From assembly GCA_041391965.1 (NCBI GenBank), contig JAWKMZ010000002.1, positions 186,001 to 250,000 on the forward strand: DNA of 64,000 nucleotides, given 5' to 3'. The stretch comes from JAWKMZ01 sp041391965. GTDB lineage: Bacteria > Bacteroidota > Bacteroidia > Flavobacteriales > Flavobacteriaceae. This document shows, one piece after another, positions 1 to 10,100 of this stretch. Both the position numbers and the translations under genes were made by a program. Each line of letters begins with the position of its first letter. Positions within the stretch are counted from its first letter, which is position 1. Below the pieces are notes generated by a model, which saw nothing but the letters and a program-made list of their open reading frames with translations, searched no databases and was not told where the DNA came from.

Positions 1-743
1 CAGTATTTACCTTTACCACCTTGTTAATTGCTATTCCTTCTGCGGTAAAAGCTTTTAACTGGATTACAACAATTTGGAAAGGAAATCTGCAATTAAATCC
101 AGCCATGTTATTTTCTATTGGTTTTGTTTCCACTTTCATTACTGGTGGATTAACAGGAATTATCCTTGGTGATAGTGCATTAGATATTAACGTTCATGAC
201 ACTTATTTCGTCATTGCCCACTTCCATTTAGTAATGGGTATTTCTGCACTTTACGGAATGTTTGCAGGTATTTACCATTGGTATCCAAAAATGTTTGGTC
301 GAATGTTGAACAAAAATTTAGGCTATTTGCACTTTTGGATAACAGCCATTTGTGCCTATGGTGTATTCTTCCCAATGCACTTTATAGGAATGGCAGGTTT
401 ACCAAGACGTTACTATACCAATACCAATTTCCCATTATTTGATGATTTGGCAAATGTAAATGTAGTTATTACAGTGTTTGCTTTAATTGGTGGAGCGATT
501 CAAATAGTATACCTATACAATTTCTTTAGTAGCATGTTCTATGGTAAGAAAGCGGTTCAAAACCCATGGCGCTCTAATACTTTAGAATGGACAGCTCCTG
601 TGGAGCACATTCATGGAAACTGGCCAGGAGAGATTCCTCATGTACACCGTTGGTCTTATGATTATAGCAAACCAGGTCATGATGACGATTTTGTACCACA
701 AAATATCCCTTTAAAAGAAGGCGAAGAAGAATTACAGCATTAA
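1..743 (+). CDS. Cytochrome c oxidase subunit I, C-terminal part (cut by window edge)
   Basis: This is the 3' part of the catalytic haem-copper subunit of an aa3-type terminal oxidase in the inner membrane. The reading frame is open from base 3 to the stop, so the start lies outside the window. It shows the subunit I signature HDTYFVIAHFHLVMG, whose two histidines in HFHL are the known ligands of haem a3 and haem a, followed by GIYHWYPKMFG and several hydrophobic segments. The end is a soluble tail containing HIHGNWPGEIPHVHRW. A terminator follows at once. Subunit III, subunit IV-like and assembly genes lie 19 kb downstream, so the oxidase genes are split. The family assignment is firm; the substrate (cytochrome c rather than quinol) is inferred. 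Confidence 0.93.
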   Translation, partial: VFTFTTLLIAIPSAVKAFNWITTIWKGNLQLNPAMLFSIGFVSTFITGGLTGIILGDSALDINVHDTYFVIAHFHLVMGISALYGMFAGIYHWYPKMFGRMLNKNLGYLHFWITAICAYGVFFPMHFIGMAGLPRRYYTNTNFPLFDDLANVNVVITVFALIGGAIQIVYLYNFFSSMFYGKKAVQNPWRSNTLEWTAPVEHIHGNWPGEIPHVHRWSYDYSKPGHDDDFVPQNIPLKEGEEELQH

Positions 744-792
744 ACATAAAATTCTGCAAAGTCAGAAATCTCATAATCGAGATAATAAAATC

Positions 793-825
793 AAAAAAGC
801 CTTTCTAAAATAGAAAGGCTTTTTG
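793..825 (+). terminator. Rho-independent terminator after coxA
   Basis: Inverted repeat with arms at 795-807 and 811-823, loop of three A and a T run. It closes the subunit I transcript just before ruvB. Confidence 0.85.
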
Positions 826-827
826 TT

Positions 828-835
828 TATCTTTG
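828..835 (+). promoter_or_regulatory. Bacteroidota -7 box upstream of ruvB
   Basis: TATCTTTG matches the Bacteroidota -7 consensus TAnnTTTG and ends only seven bases before the ruvB ATG. No clear -33 TTTG was found. The spacing predicts a very short or absent 5' leader. Confidence 0.5.
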
Positions 836-842
836 TTGTCAT

Positions 843-1865
843 ATGAACGAAAATCTCGACCCAACAAACGACCATTTTTCTCCAGAAGAACTTGATGTTG
901 AGAAAAAATTGAGACCCTTATCATTTGTTGATTTTACTGGTCAGGATCAGGTATTGGAAAATCTTCAAATATTTGTAAGTGCTGCTAACTTAAGAAACGA
1001 GGCCTTAGACCATACCCTGTTTCACGGTCCTCCAGGATTAGGGAAAACCACCTTGGCACATATTTTGGCCAATGAATTGAATGTTGGTATTAAAGTCACT
1101 TCTGGGCCTGTTTTGGATAAACCTGGCGATTTGGCTGGCTTATTGACCAATCTTGAAGAACGCGACGTCTTGTTTATTGATGAAATTCATCGTTTAAGTC
1201 CTATTGTGGAAGAGTACCTCTATTCGGCCATGGAAGACTATAAAATTGATATTATGATTGAGTCTGGACCCAATGCCAGAACTGTTCAAATTAACCTCAA
1301 TCCATTTACTTTAATAGGTGCTACCACACGTTCTGGGTTACTGACCTCGCCAATGCGCGCACGTTTTGGCATTCAAAGCCGATTACAATATTACAACACT
1401 GAATTGTTGACCATCATTGTGCAAAGAAGTGCCTCTATTTTAAATGTGCCTATTTCTATGGAAGCTGCTGTGGAGATTGCTGGACGAAGTCGTGGCACAC
1501 CACGTATTGCTAATGCTTTGTTGCGTCGTGTTAGAGATTTTGCGCAGATAAAAGGCAATGGCACTATTGATATTAAAATAGCAAAATTTGCTCTTAAAGC
1601 ATTAAATGTGGATGCGTATGGTTTGGATGAAATGGATAACAAAATCCTATCGACCATTATAGATAAATTTAAAGGCGGACCAGTTGGTATTTCAACCTTG
1701 GCTACTGCTGTTAGCGAAAGTGCCGAAACCATTGAAGAAGTTTATGAACCGTTTTTAATTCAGCAAGGGTTTATCATGCGCACACCTCGTGGACGAGAAG
1801 TAACGGAATTGGCCTATAAACATTTGGGTAAAATAAAAGGAGGCATCCAAGGTGGTTTGTTCTAA
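843..1865 (+). CDS. ruvB: Holliday junction branch migration ATPase RuvB
   Basis: RuvB is the hexameric AAA+ motor that, with RuvA, drives branch migration of Holliday junctions in recombinational repair. The 340-residue length is normal. Walker A is GPPGLGKTT (about residues 62-70), Walker B is FIDEIH (about 111-116), and the sensor region contains GATTRSG. The C-terminal winged helix contains RTPRGREVTELAYKHLG, typical of the family. The stop codon shares one base with the ATG of the following P450 gene (TAATG), so the two are probably translated from one message. ruvA lies 4.7 kb downstream, so ruvA and ruvB are unlinked here as in many Bacteroidota. Confidence 0.97.
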   Translation: MNENLDPTNDHFSPEELDVEKKLRPLSFVDFTGQDQVLENLQIFVSAANLRNEALDHTLFHGPPGLGKTTLAHILANELNVGIKVTSGPVLDKPGDLAGLLTNLEERDVLFIDEIHRLSPIVEEYLYSAMEDYKIDIMIESGPNARTVQINLNPFTLIGATTRSGLLTSPMRARFGIQSRLQYYNTELLTIIVQRSASILNVPISMEAAVEIAGRSRGTPRIANALLRRVRDFAQIKGNGTIDIKIAKFALKALNVDAYGLDEMDNKILSTIIDKFKGGPVGISTLATAVSESAETIEEVYEPFLIQQGFIMRTPRGREVTELAYKHLGKIKGGIQGGLF

Positions 1866-3208
1866 TGTCTCGATATAATTATCCATATCGTATCTCTTTT
1901 TTTCAATTTTTGCTTCATTCTTCTGAAATCACTAAAAATCCGATACGCTTTCATCATAAATATTTCAGTCAAAGTAAGGACGATTCATTTTCAATAAAAC
2001 CTTTTTTTAGTAAGCCTATCATTTTAACCAGAGATGCCGTTTTAGCAAGACATATTCTTCAAAAACATCATAAAGTTTATGAAAAGTCAAAACTCCAAAC
2101 CAAATTTTTGTCAAGGTATTTGGGTTATGGTTTATTGACTTCGGTTGGCGATTATTGGTTGCAGCAACGCAGACTTATTCAACCAGGATTTCATAAAGAA
2201 AAAATCAATAATTTGGTGTCCATCATCAATTCCACAGTAAATGAACAGGTAAATACTATTAAAACAGGAAGTTTTGTTGCACTATATCCTATAATGAATG
2301 AACTTGCTTTTGAAGTGGTCGCCAAATCATTGTTTAATTATTCGGCTGAAAAGCAAACTCTCAAACGCTTACAAATTATTATAGAAACCCTTCAAAAATT
2401 TATCGTCAAAGACATTAGGCAACCTCATAAACGGTTTTGGTACGCTTTAAAAGGCTATTTTAAACACCATATGAAATTGGTGGCAGAAAGCCGCCAAATT
2501 ATCAATGCCATTATTGAGGAGAGAAGACAATCAAAAGAAACCCATGATGATTTGCTGGATATGTTGCTCAATGCACAATACGAAGATGGGACATCCATGA
2601 CCAACAATCAACTAATTGATGAAATTTTGATACTCTTTGTCGCAGGCCATGAAACCACGGCAAACGCCTTAACATTCACCTTGTTTTTATTGGCGAACAA
2701 CAAAAGTGAATTTATAAAAGCCCAAAACGAAAGCATTACAATTACCAACAATGCAAAAGCCTTAGAGTCACTTCCAAAATTGAACTACATCAAACAATGT
2801 ATAGAAGAAAGCATGCGTTTGTATCCTTCAGCTTGGATTACAGACCGCATTGCATTGGAAGATGATGTCCTTGGCAACTATCAGATTAAAAAAGGAACTT
2901 TAATTGGAGTTTCAATTTATGAAATGCATCGCAACACAACCTATTGGAGCCATGCCGAAAGGTTTCAACCAGAGCGTTTTTCAGAAGAAAATAAAAAAGA
3001 AACGAGTGCTTTTTATATGCCTTTTGGAGCAGGACCTCGATTGTGCATTGGCAACAATTTTGCCATGTACGAAATGATGTTGACCATTAACGCCATCATC
3101 AATAAATTTGATATTGAAACCAATAAAACAGAGGTAAAACTGAATCCATTGATTACTTTAAAGCCCGTTGATGTGGAATTAAAACTTATTTTTAGATCGT
3201 ATGCTTAA
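1865..3208 (+). CDS. Cytochrome P450
   Basis: A haem-thiolate monooxygenase of 447 residues. The oxygen-binding I-helix motif is AGHETT (about residue 259 on), the ExxR pair sits in EESMR (about 313-317), and the haem loop FGAGPRLCIG spans 387-396 with the proximal cysteine at 394. There is no signal peptide or strong N-terminal membrane anchor, so a soluble class fed by separate ferredoxin or flavodoxin partners is likely; no such partner is encoded nearby. It overlaps ruvB by one base and queG by eight, so all three are probably co-transcribed. The substrate cannot be told from sequence; fatty-acid-like substrates are common among soluble bacterial relatives. No second biosynthetic gene is present. 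Confidence 0.95.
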   Translation: MSRYNYPYRISFFQFLLHSSEITKNPIRFHHKYFSQSKDDSFSIKPFFSKPIILTRDAVLARHILQKHHKVYEKSKLQTKFLSRYLGYGLLTSVGDYWLQQRRLIQPGFHKEKINNLVSIINSTVNEQVNTIKTGSFVALYPIMNELAFEVVAKSLFNYSAEKQTLKRLQIIIETLQKFIVKDIRQPHKRFWYALKGYFKHHMKLVAESRQIINAIIEERRQSKETHDDLLDMLLNAQYEDGTSMTNNQLIDEILILFVAGHETTANALTFTLFLLANNKSEFIKAQNESITITNNAKALESLPKLNYIKQCIEESMRLYPSAWITDRIALEDDVLGNYQIKKGTLIGVSIYEMHRNTTYWSHAERFQPERFSEENKKETSAFYMPFGAGPRLCIGNNFAMYEMMLTINAIINKFDIETNKTEVKLNPLITLKPVDVELKLIFRSYA

Positions 3209-4127
3209 TTCTAAAAATCATAACACAAACCTTATAAAATCCGAAGCCAAACGCCTTGGTTTTTTGTCATGCGGTATTAGTAAAGCGCAATTTTTGGAAG
3301 AAGAAGCTCCACGGCTCGAAAAATGGTTGAACAACAATATGCAAGGCGAAATGCACTATATGGAAAACCATTTTGATAAGCGCTTAGATCCAACAAAATT
3401 AGTTGAAGGCTCCAAAAGTGTTATTTCATTATTGTTGAATTACTTTCCTGAAAAACAGCAGGCAGCAAACAATTTCAAGCTCTCAAAGTACGCTTACGGA
3501 ACCGATTATCACTTTGTAATAAAAGACAAATTAAAATCGCTTTTGCGTTTTATTCAAGACGAAATTGGCGAAGTAGAAGGGCGAGCGTTTGTAGATTCGG
3601 CTCCAGTTTTAGACAAAGCTTGGGCAGCAAAATCGGGTTTGGGCTGGATTGGTAAACACAGTAATTTGTTAACACAGCAAGTAGGTTCCTTCTATTTTAT
3701 TGCCGAGTTGATTATCGATTTAGAACTGGAATACGACTACGCAACAACAGACCATTGTGGCACCTGTACCAAATGTATTGATGCCTGTCCAACTCAAGCT
3801 ATTACAGAACCTTATGTGGTAGATGGTAGCAAGTGTATTTCGTATTTTACTATCGAATTAAAAGAAAACCTACCTCAAGATTACAAAGGCAAATTTGATG
3901 ATTGGATGTTTGGATGTGATGTGTGTCAAGACGTGTGCCCTTGGAATCGCTTTTCAAAACCACATAATGAACCCTTGTTCAATCCGCATCCAGAATTATT
4001 GTCCATGACTAAAAAAGATTGGCAGGAAATTACTGAAGATGTCTTTAAGGAAATTTTCAAAAAATCGGCTGTTAAACGCACTAAATATTCAGGTTTGGTT
4101 AGGAATATTCAATTCTTAAAAGAATAG
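3201..4127 (+). CDS. queG: Epoxyqueuosine reductase QueG
   Basis: QueG is a cobalamin- and iron-sulfur-dependent enzyme that reduces epoxyqueuosine to queuosine at the wobble base of GUN-anticodon tRNAs. At 308 residues it is a normal short form. Two ferredoxin-like cysteine sets are visible: CGTCTKCIDACP (cysteines near 186, 189, 192, 196) and CDVCQDVCPW (near 239, 242, 246), with SKCISY between them. The start overlaps the P450 stop by eight bases, which suggests translational coupling. The N-terminal half contains SKSVISLLLNYFP and YAYGTDYH, as expected for the family. Other queuosine genes are not in the window. Confidence 0.95.
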   Translation: MLNSKNHNTNLIKSEAKRLGFLSCGISKAQFLEEEAPRLEKWLNNNMQGEMHYMENHFDKRLDPTKLVEGSKSVISLLLNYFPEKQQAANNFKLSKYAYGTDYHFVIKDKLKSLLRFIQDEIGEVEGRAFVDSAPVLDKAWAAKSGLGWIGKHSNLLTQQVGSFYFIAELIIDLELEYDYATTDHCGTCTKCIDACPTQAITEPYVVDGSKCISYFTIELKENLPQDYKGKFDDWMFGCDVCQDVCPWNRFSKPHNEPLFNPHPELLSMTKKDWQEITEDVFKEIFKKSAVKRTKYSGLVRNIQFLKE

Positions 4128-4158
4128 TAATTATGTTTCCAATTTAAAACTAAGGGCT

Positions 4159-4166
4159 TAACTTTG
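4159..4166 (+). promoter_or_regulatory. -7 box upstream of the malic enzyme gene
   Basis: TAACTTTG fits TAnnTTTG, 22 bases before the ATG. The -33 region around 4136 has only TTTC, so the match is partial. Confidence 0.45.
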
Positions 4167-4188
4167 TATTTCCAATAATGACTAATTT

Positions 4189-6492
4189 ATGAGCAAACAA
4201 AGTAAACGTAGAGAAGCTTTAGTATATCATGCTAAACCAACACCAGGAAAAATTAAAGTGGTGCCAACCAAAAAATATGCTACACAACGCGATTTGTCTT
4301 TAGCCTATTCTCCAGGTGTTGCAGAACCCTGTTTGGAAATTGCCAAAGACGTTAACAACGTTTATAAATATACTACCAAAGGCAATTTAGTTGCTGTCAT
4401 TTCAAATGGAACGGCTGTATTAGGTCTTGGTAATATTGGACCAGAAGCATCAAAGCCAGTTATGGAAGGTAAAGGTTTACTCTTTAAAATTTTTGCAGAC
4501 ATTGATGTGTTTGATATAGAAGTTGATACAGATAATGTTGAAGAATTTATTGCAACAGTTAAGCATATTGCTCCAACCTTTGGTGGCATCAACCTTGAAG
4601 ACATTAAAGCACCTGAAGCTTTTGAAATAGAGCGTCGCTTAAAAGAAGAATTAGACATTCCTGTAATGCACGATGACCAACATGGAACAGCCATTATTTC
4701 GGCAGCCGCGTTGTTAAATGCGTTAGAGTTATCAAAAAAGAAAATTTCAAAAGTAAAAATTGTTATTAGTGGCGCTGGTGCCGCAGCTATTTCTTGCTCC
4801 AGACTGTATAGAGCATGTGGTGCAAAACGCGAAAACATGGTAATGTTAGATAGTCAAGGAGTTATTCGTAACGACAGAGAAAATTTGTCAGATGAAAAAG
4901 CAGAATTTGCAACACACCGAAAAATTGATACTTTGGACGAAGCAATGAAAGGTGCCGATGTTTTTATCGGTTTATCAAAAGCAAATATTGTGACACCAAC
5001 CATGTTAAAGGCAATGGCTAAAAACCCAATTGTATTTGCAATGGCAAACCCAGATCCAGAAATTGAATATCAATTAGCCGTTGATACCCGAAAAGACATC
5101 ATTATGGCAACAGGACGTTCAGACCATCCTAATCAGGTGAATAATGTTCTTGGATTTCCATTTATTTTTAGAGGCGCTCTTGATGTTAGAGCAACAAAAA
5201 TTAATGAAGCCATGAAAATGGCAGCCGTTAACGCCTTGGCTAACTTAGCAAAAGAACCCGTTCCAGAGCAAGTTAACATTGCTTATGGCGAAACGCGCTT
5301 AACGTTTGGTAAAGATTATATCATTCCAAAACCTTTTGACCCACGATTGATTGCTGAAGTACCACCAGCAGTTGCAAAAGCTGCTATGGAAAGTGGTGTA
5401 GCAGAAGCACCTATTGAAAACTGGGAAAAGTACAAGGATGAATTAATGGAACGTTTAGGATCTGACAATAAAATTGTGCGACTCCTGACTAATAGAGCCA
5501 AAATGAATCCAAAGCGTGTAGTGTATGCAGAAGCCGACCATTTAGACGTATTAAAGGCAGCACAAATTGCGCATGATGAAGGGATTGCAATTCCCATTTT
5601 ATTAGGGCGAAGAGAGACCATTTTGGATCTTATGGAAGAAATTGAGTTTGATGCCGACGTACAAATAATCGACCCAAAATCTGATGAAGAAGAAGCTCGA
5701 AAAAAGGAATATGCAAAAGTCTATTGGGAACAACGTAAACGGAAAGGAGTCACCTTGTATTCTGCACAAAAAATTATGAGAGAGCGTAATTATTTTGCAG
5801 CTATGATGGTAAACCAAGGCGATGCAGATGCTTTAATTTCAGGATATTCACGTAGTTATCCATCGGTTGTAAAACCAATGTTAGAGCTTATTGGATTAGC
5901 TAAAGGCGCTACACGTATAGCTACTACCAACTTAATGATGACCCAACGTGGCCCAATGTTTTTGAGTGATACTTCCATCAACATTGACCCAACAGCTGAA
6001 GAATTAGCAAAAATTGCACAAATGACCGCAAGAACAGCTCGTATGTTTGGTGTAGAGCCTATTATGGCTATGATTTCATTTGCAAATTTTGGCTCCTCTC
6101 CAAGCCCGAGAACATCCAAGGTTAGAGATGCTGTTAAGATACTACATGAAACCAATCCTGAGTTGCTGGTAGATGGTGAGTTGCAAACCGATTTCGCTTT
6201 AAATGCGGAGATGCTTCAAACAACATTTCCTTTTTCAAAATTGGCAGGAAGAAAAGTTAATACGCTGATTTTCCCTAATTTAGAAGCGGCAAACATCACT
6301 TATAAACTTTTAAAAGAACTCAATAAATCAGAATCTATAGGACCTATTATGATGGGAATGCGTAAACCTATTCATATTTTACAATTAGGAGCAAGCGTTG
6401 ATGAGATTGTGAATATGACAGCAATTTCGGTAATTGATGCACAGCAAAAAGAGAAAAAAGAACAAGAATATAAAGCATCATTAGCTAAGTAA
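4189..6492 (+). CDS. maeB: NADP-dependent malic enzyme with C-terminal phosphotransacetylase-like domain
   Basis: Catalyses oxidative decarboxylation of malate to pyruvate with NADP reduction. The 767-residue length fits the long MaeB form. The N-terminal malic domain contains TQRDLSLAYSPGVAEPC and MHDDQHGTA; a Rossmann domain follows with ISGAGAAAISC (about residues 194-204). From about residue 430 to the end there is a phosphate acetyl/butyryl transferase-like domain, including LISGYSRSYPSV and FANFGSSPSPR. In MaeB this tail is generally regarded as regulatory, responding to acetyl-CoA, not as a second enzyme. The gene stands alone between its own -7 box and a hairpin. Confidence 0.95.
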   Translation: MSKQSKRREALVYHAKPTPGKIKVVPTKKYATQRDLSLAYSPGVAEPCLEIAKDVNNVYKYTTKGNLVAVISNGTAVLGLGNIGPEASKPVMEGKGLLFKIFADIDVFDIEVDTDNVEEFIATVKHIAPTFGGINLEDIKAPEAFEIERRLKEELDIPVMHDDQHGTAIISAAALLNALELSKKKISKVKIVISGAGAAAISCSRLYRACGAKRENMVMLDSQGVIRNDRENLSDEKAEFATHRKIDTLDEAMKGADVFIGLSKANIVTPTMLKAMAKNPIVFAMANPDPEIEYQLAVDTRKDIIMATGRSDHPNQVNNVLGFPFIFRGALDVRATKINEAMKMAAVNALANLAKEPVPEQVNIAYGETRLTFGKDYIIPKPFDPRLIAEVPPAVAKAAMESGVAEAPIENWEKYKDELMERLGSDNKIVRLLTNRAKMNPKRVVYAEADHLDVLKAAQIAHDEGIAIPILLGRRETILDLMEEIEFDADVQIIDPKSDEEEARKKEYAKVYWEQRKRKGVTLYSAQKIMRERNYFAAMMVNQGDADALISGYSRSYPSVVKPMLELIGLAKGATRIATTNLMMTQRGPMFLSDTSINIDPTAEELAKIAQMTARTARMFGVEPIMAMISFANFGSSPSPRTSKVRDAVKILHETNPELLVDGELQTDFALNAEMLQTTFPFSKLAGRKVNTLIFPNLEAANITYKLLKELNKSESIGPIMMGMRKPIHILQLGASVDEIVNMTAISVIDAQQKEKKEQEYKASLAK

Positions 6493-6497
6493 ACGGC

Positions 6498-6527
6498 TTT
6501 GTAGTCTCAATAATTTTATTACATTTG
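6498..6527 (+). promoter_or_regulatory. Promoter for ruvA-sprA
   Basis: TTTG at 6498-6501, 18 bases, then TACATTTG at 6520-6527, 22 bases before the ruvA ATG. This fits the Bacteroidota primary sigma pattern. Confidence 0.55.
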
Positions 6528-6532
6528 AGACT
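6503..6532 (+). terminator. Hairpin between maeB and ruvA, overlapping a -7 box
   Basis: The eight-base arms AGTCTCAA (6503-6510) and TTGAGACT (6525-6532) are perfectly complementary around a 14-base AT-rich loop. No strong T run follows, so it is a weak terminator or an operator. The ruvA -7 box lies inside it. Confidence 0.45.
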
Positions 6533-6549
6533 TTAACCTAAGCTATTAC

Positions 6550-7131
6550 ATGATTACGCATATTCAAGGGAAACTTGTTGAGAAAAATCCAACAGACGTT
6601 GTTATTGATTGCAATGGTGTTGGATATTTGCTTAATATCTCTTTACATACCTACTCTCAAATACCTGATAAAGAACATCTCAAGCTTTATGCATACCTTC
6701 AAATTAAAGAAGATGCACATACGTTGTATGGATTTTCATCAGTAGCAGAACGAGAAATTTTCAAATTATTAATATCAGTAAGCGGTGTAGGTGCAAGTAC
6801 AGCACGCACCATGCTATCATCATTAACACCAAAACAGGTGAGAGAAGGGATTGCACATGGTGATGTTGCCTTGATTCAATCCATTAAAGGAATTGGAGCT
6901 AAAACAGCAGCGCGTGTTATTTTAGATTTAAAAGATAAAGTTTTGAAAGTTTATGATATTGACGAACTTTCTGAGGTTAAAAACAATACAAATAAAGATG
7001 AAGCGTTATCTGCTTTAGAAGTTCTTGGATTTGTTAAAAAACAGTCCGAACGTGTTGTGGAAAAAATTGTGTCCAATCAACCTGACGCCAGCGTGGAGAC
7101 TATTATAAAAGAGGCATTAAAAAATTTATAA
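6550..7131 (+). CDS. ruvA: Holliday junction branch migration protein RuvA
   Basis: RuvA binds the four-way junction as a tetramer and loads RuvB. At 193 residues the length is normal. The N-terminal OB fold opens MITHIQGKLVEKNPTDVVIDCNGVGY; two helix-hairpin-helix motifs follow (SVSGVGASTA and SIKGIGAKTA); and a C-terminal UBA-like domain contains DEALSALEVLGF, which contacts RuvB. It is followed five bases later by sprA, the same arrangement I recall from other flavobacteria, so it probably leads an operon with that motility/secretion gene. Confidence 0.96.
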   Translation: MITHIQGKLVEKNPTDVVIDCNGVGYLLNISLHTYSQIPDKEHLKLYAYLQIKEDAHTLYGFSSVAEREIFKLLISVSGVGASTARTMLSSLTPKQVREGIAHGDVALIQSIKGIGAKTAARVILDLKDKVLKVYDIDELSEVKNNTNKDEALSALEVLGFVKKQSERVVEKIVSNQPDASVETIIKEALKNL

Positions 7132-7136
7132 AAAAT

Positions 7137-10100
7137 TTGAGTACAACTAACTATACTTTACCAAAATTATTAAGACGCTTTCTGTTAATCAACGTGCTCT
7201 TGTTGTTTAATGGATTTGCTTTTTCTCAACAAATTCCAGCCACTGCACAAGATTCAACAAAAACGGGGTTTGCTTTAGGAAACATTAACATGCCTAATCC
7301 TAACAGTATTGTTTCAAAATACACCTATGATCCACTTACTGATAGATATATTTATACAGAAACGGTTGGAAATTTTAACATCAATTACCCAATTATATTA
7401 ACGCCAGCCGAATACCAACGTTTGGTGCTTTTAGAAGGGCAACGCAATTATTATAAGCAAAAAATTGATGCTGTTGATGGTAAAAAAGATGGAACTGAAG
7501 ATCAAAAAAATTTGTTGCCAGAATTTTATGTCAACTCAGGGTTTTTTGAAACCATTTTTGGAGGGAATACCATTGAAGTCATTCCTCAAGGATCTGTTGA
7601 AATGGATTTGGGTGTTTTGTTTACCAAGCAAGATAATCCGTCATTTTCACCAAGAAACCGAAGCAACTTTACTTTCGATTTTGACCAACGTATCAGTTTA
7701 AGTTTGCTTGGTAAAGTGGGAACACGTCTTCAAGTAACTGCTAATTATGATACAGAATCAACGTTTGATTTCCAAAATTTAATCAAATTAGAATATACAC
7801 CAACAGAAGATGACATTGTTAGAAAAATTGAAGTTGGTAATGTTAGTATGCCATTAAACAGTTCATTAATTACTGGAGCGCAAAGTTTATTTGGTGTTAA
7901 AACCGAATTGCAATTTGGAAAAACTACAGTAACCGCTGTGTTTTCTGAACAAAAGTCGCAATCCAAATCTGTAGTAGCACAAGGTGGAGGAACGCTTGAA
8001 GAATTTTCGTTTTACGGAAGAGATTATGATGAAAACCGTCATTTTTTCTTAGCACAATACTTTAGAAATAAATATGATAAAGCACTTGAGAGGTATCCTC
8101 ATATCAATTCCAATATACAAATAACACGTATTGAAGTTTGGGTGACTAACAGAACCAATCAAACCGATAATGTGCGTAATATTGCTGCGTTTCAAGATTT
8201 AGGAGAATCGGATATTATTGGGCTCAATAATCCACCTGCAGGATTTGTCAATGTTGGTGCAAACGCTTTGCCAGACAATAAAAATAATGATTTTGATCCA
8301 ACCAATATTGGTGGTCCAGGGTCGCAATTATCGCCTTTAGTTAGAGATATTACAACGGTTGAGCAAGGCATTTTGGTACCTGCTAATGAAGGCTTTGATT
8401 TCGGAAAATTAGAAAATGCCAAAAAACTTAATGAAGGTACAGACTATATTTTAAGTCCACAATTAGGTTATATATCTTTAAATCAACGCCTTCAAAACGA
8501 TGAGGTTTTGGCAGTAGCTTTCCAATATACTGTTGGAGGCGAAGTACATCAGGTTGGTGAGTTTGCCAATGATGGTGTAGATGCTACAGGAGTTTCTACA
8601 GATGCTGGCACAGGAAATACCATTGTAAATAATAACAACTTGGTTTTAAAAATGCTAAAAAGTGCCATCACCAATGTGAATGAGCCTATTTGGGATTTAA
8701 TGATGAAAAATATCTATGATACTGGCGCTTATCAATTAAGTCAAGAAGATTTTAAACTCAATATCTTTTATACAGAATCATCACCTGTCAACTACATAAA
8801 ACCTGTAGAAGGCACTACGTTTCCGCTATTTAATAACAACACACCTTCTGACCCAACTGATGATACCGAAATAACACAAACACCCTTAATTAGGCTTTTC
8901 CATTCGGACCAATTAAATTTTAATAACGATCCACAACAAAATGGAGATGGCTTTTTTGATTTTGTCCCAGGCATTACAGTCATACAACAAAATGGAAAAA
9001 TCATATTCACTAAAGTAGAACCATTTGGAAGGTATTTGTTTGATGTTTTAGATGATGATGGCAATCCTAACAATAACGAAGCCGATTACGAAGCCAATAC
9101 ACCTTACACCAACCCGAATCAGGAAAAATATGTGTACGACATACTATACAAAGGTACCAAAACAGCAGCTTTAGAAGAAAACGAAAAAAATAAATTTCAA
9201 ATCAAAGGACGTTACAAATCTAGTGGAAGTGACGGAATTGCCATTGGTGCATTTAATGTGCCAAGAGGTTCTGTAAAAGTAACCGCTGGTGGACGCGTTT
9301 TAGTAGAAGGTGTTGATTATACGGTTGATTATACTGCAGGAAGAGTTCAAATTTTAGACGAAGCTTTAAAAGCATCCAACACACCAATTAATGTGTCTGT
9401 AGAAAACAACGCCGTTTTTGGACAACAAACCAGACGTTTTGCTGGTGTTAATGTAGAACATCAATTTAATGAAAACTTTGTTTTGGGTGCAACCTTTTTA
9501 AATTTGAGTGAGCGTCCAATTACACAAAAAGCCAATTATAATTCAGAATCAGTCAACAATACGATTTTTGGTATTAATGGAAATTACTCAACAGAAGTGC
9601 CATTTTTAACACGTTTGGCTAACAAACTTCCAAACATTGATACAGATGTACCTTCTAATTTATCACTTAGAGGCGAATTTGCCTATTTGGCACCAGGTGC
9701 TCCAAAAGGAACTAATTTTGATGGTGAAGCCACAGCCTATGTTGATGATTTTGAAGGGTCACAAGGAAGCATTGATTTATTATCACCACAAGCTTGGTTT
9801 TTATCGAGTAGACCACGAACTGTCAATGGCGTAACAGAAGATAATCCTATTAATAGTCCAGGAATTGAAAATGGCTATAATAGAGCCTTTTTAAACTGGT
9901 ACACCATCGACCCTATTTTTTACAGTTCTCAAAGACCAGGTGAAATTAATGATGACGATATTTCAAATCTTTATACACGTCGTGTGTTTATTGATGAAAT
10001 TTTCCCTCAGGTAGATTTGGTACAAGGACAAAGCACCATCATCCCAACCTTAGATTTAACCTATTACCCAACGGAACGTGGTCCCTATAATTTTCAGACT

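Noticed and set aside
1865..4127. P450 plus queG considered as part of a biosynthetic cluster
   Set aside because: QueG is a tRNA-modification enzyme and no scaffold-forming enzyme is encoded nearby.
4362..4838. A 158-codon minus-strand frame in the malic enzyme gene
   Set aside because: Antisense to the conserved malic and Rossmann domains; no start signal or family likeness. The antisense frames in sprA (for example 11498-11863) were dismissed for the same reason.
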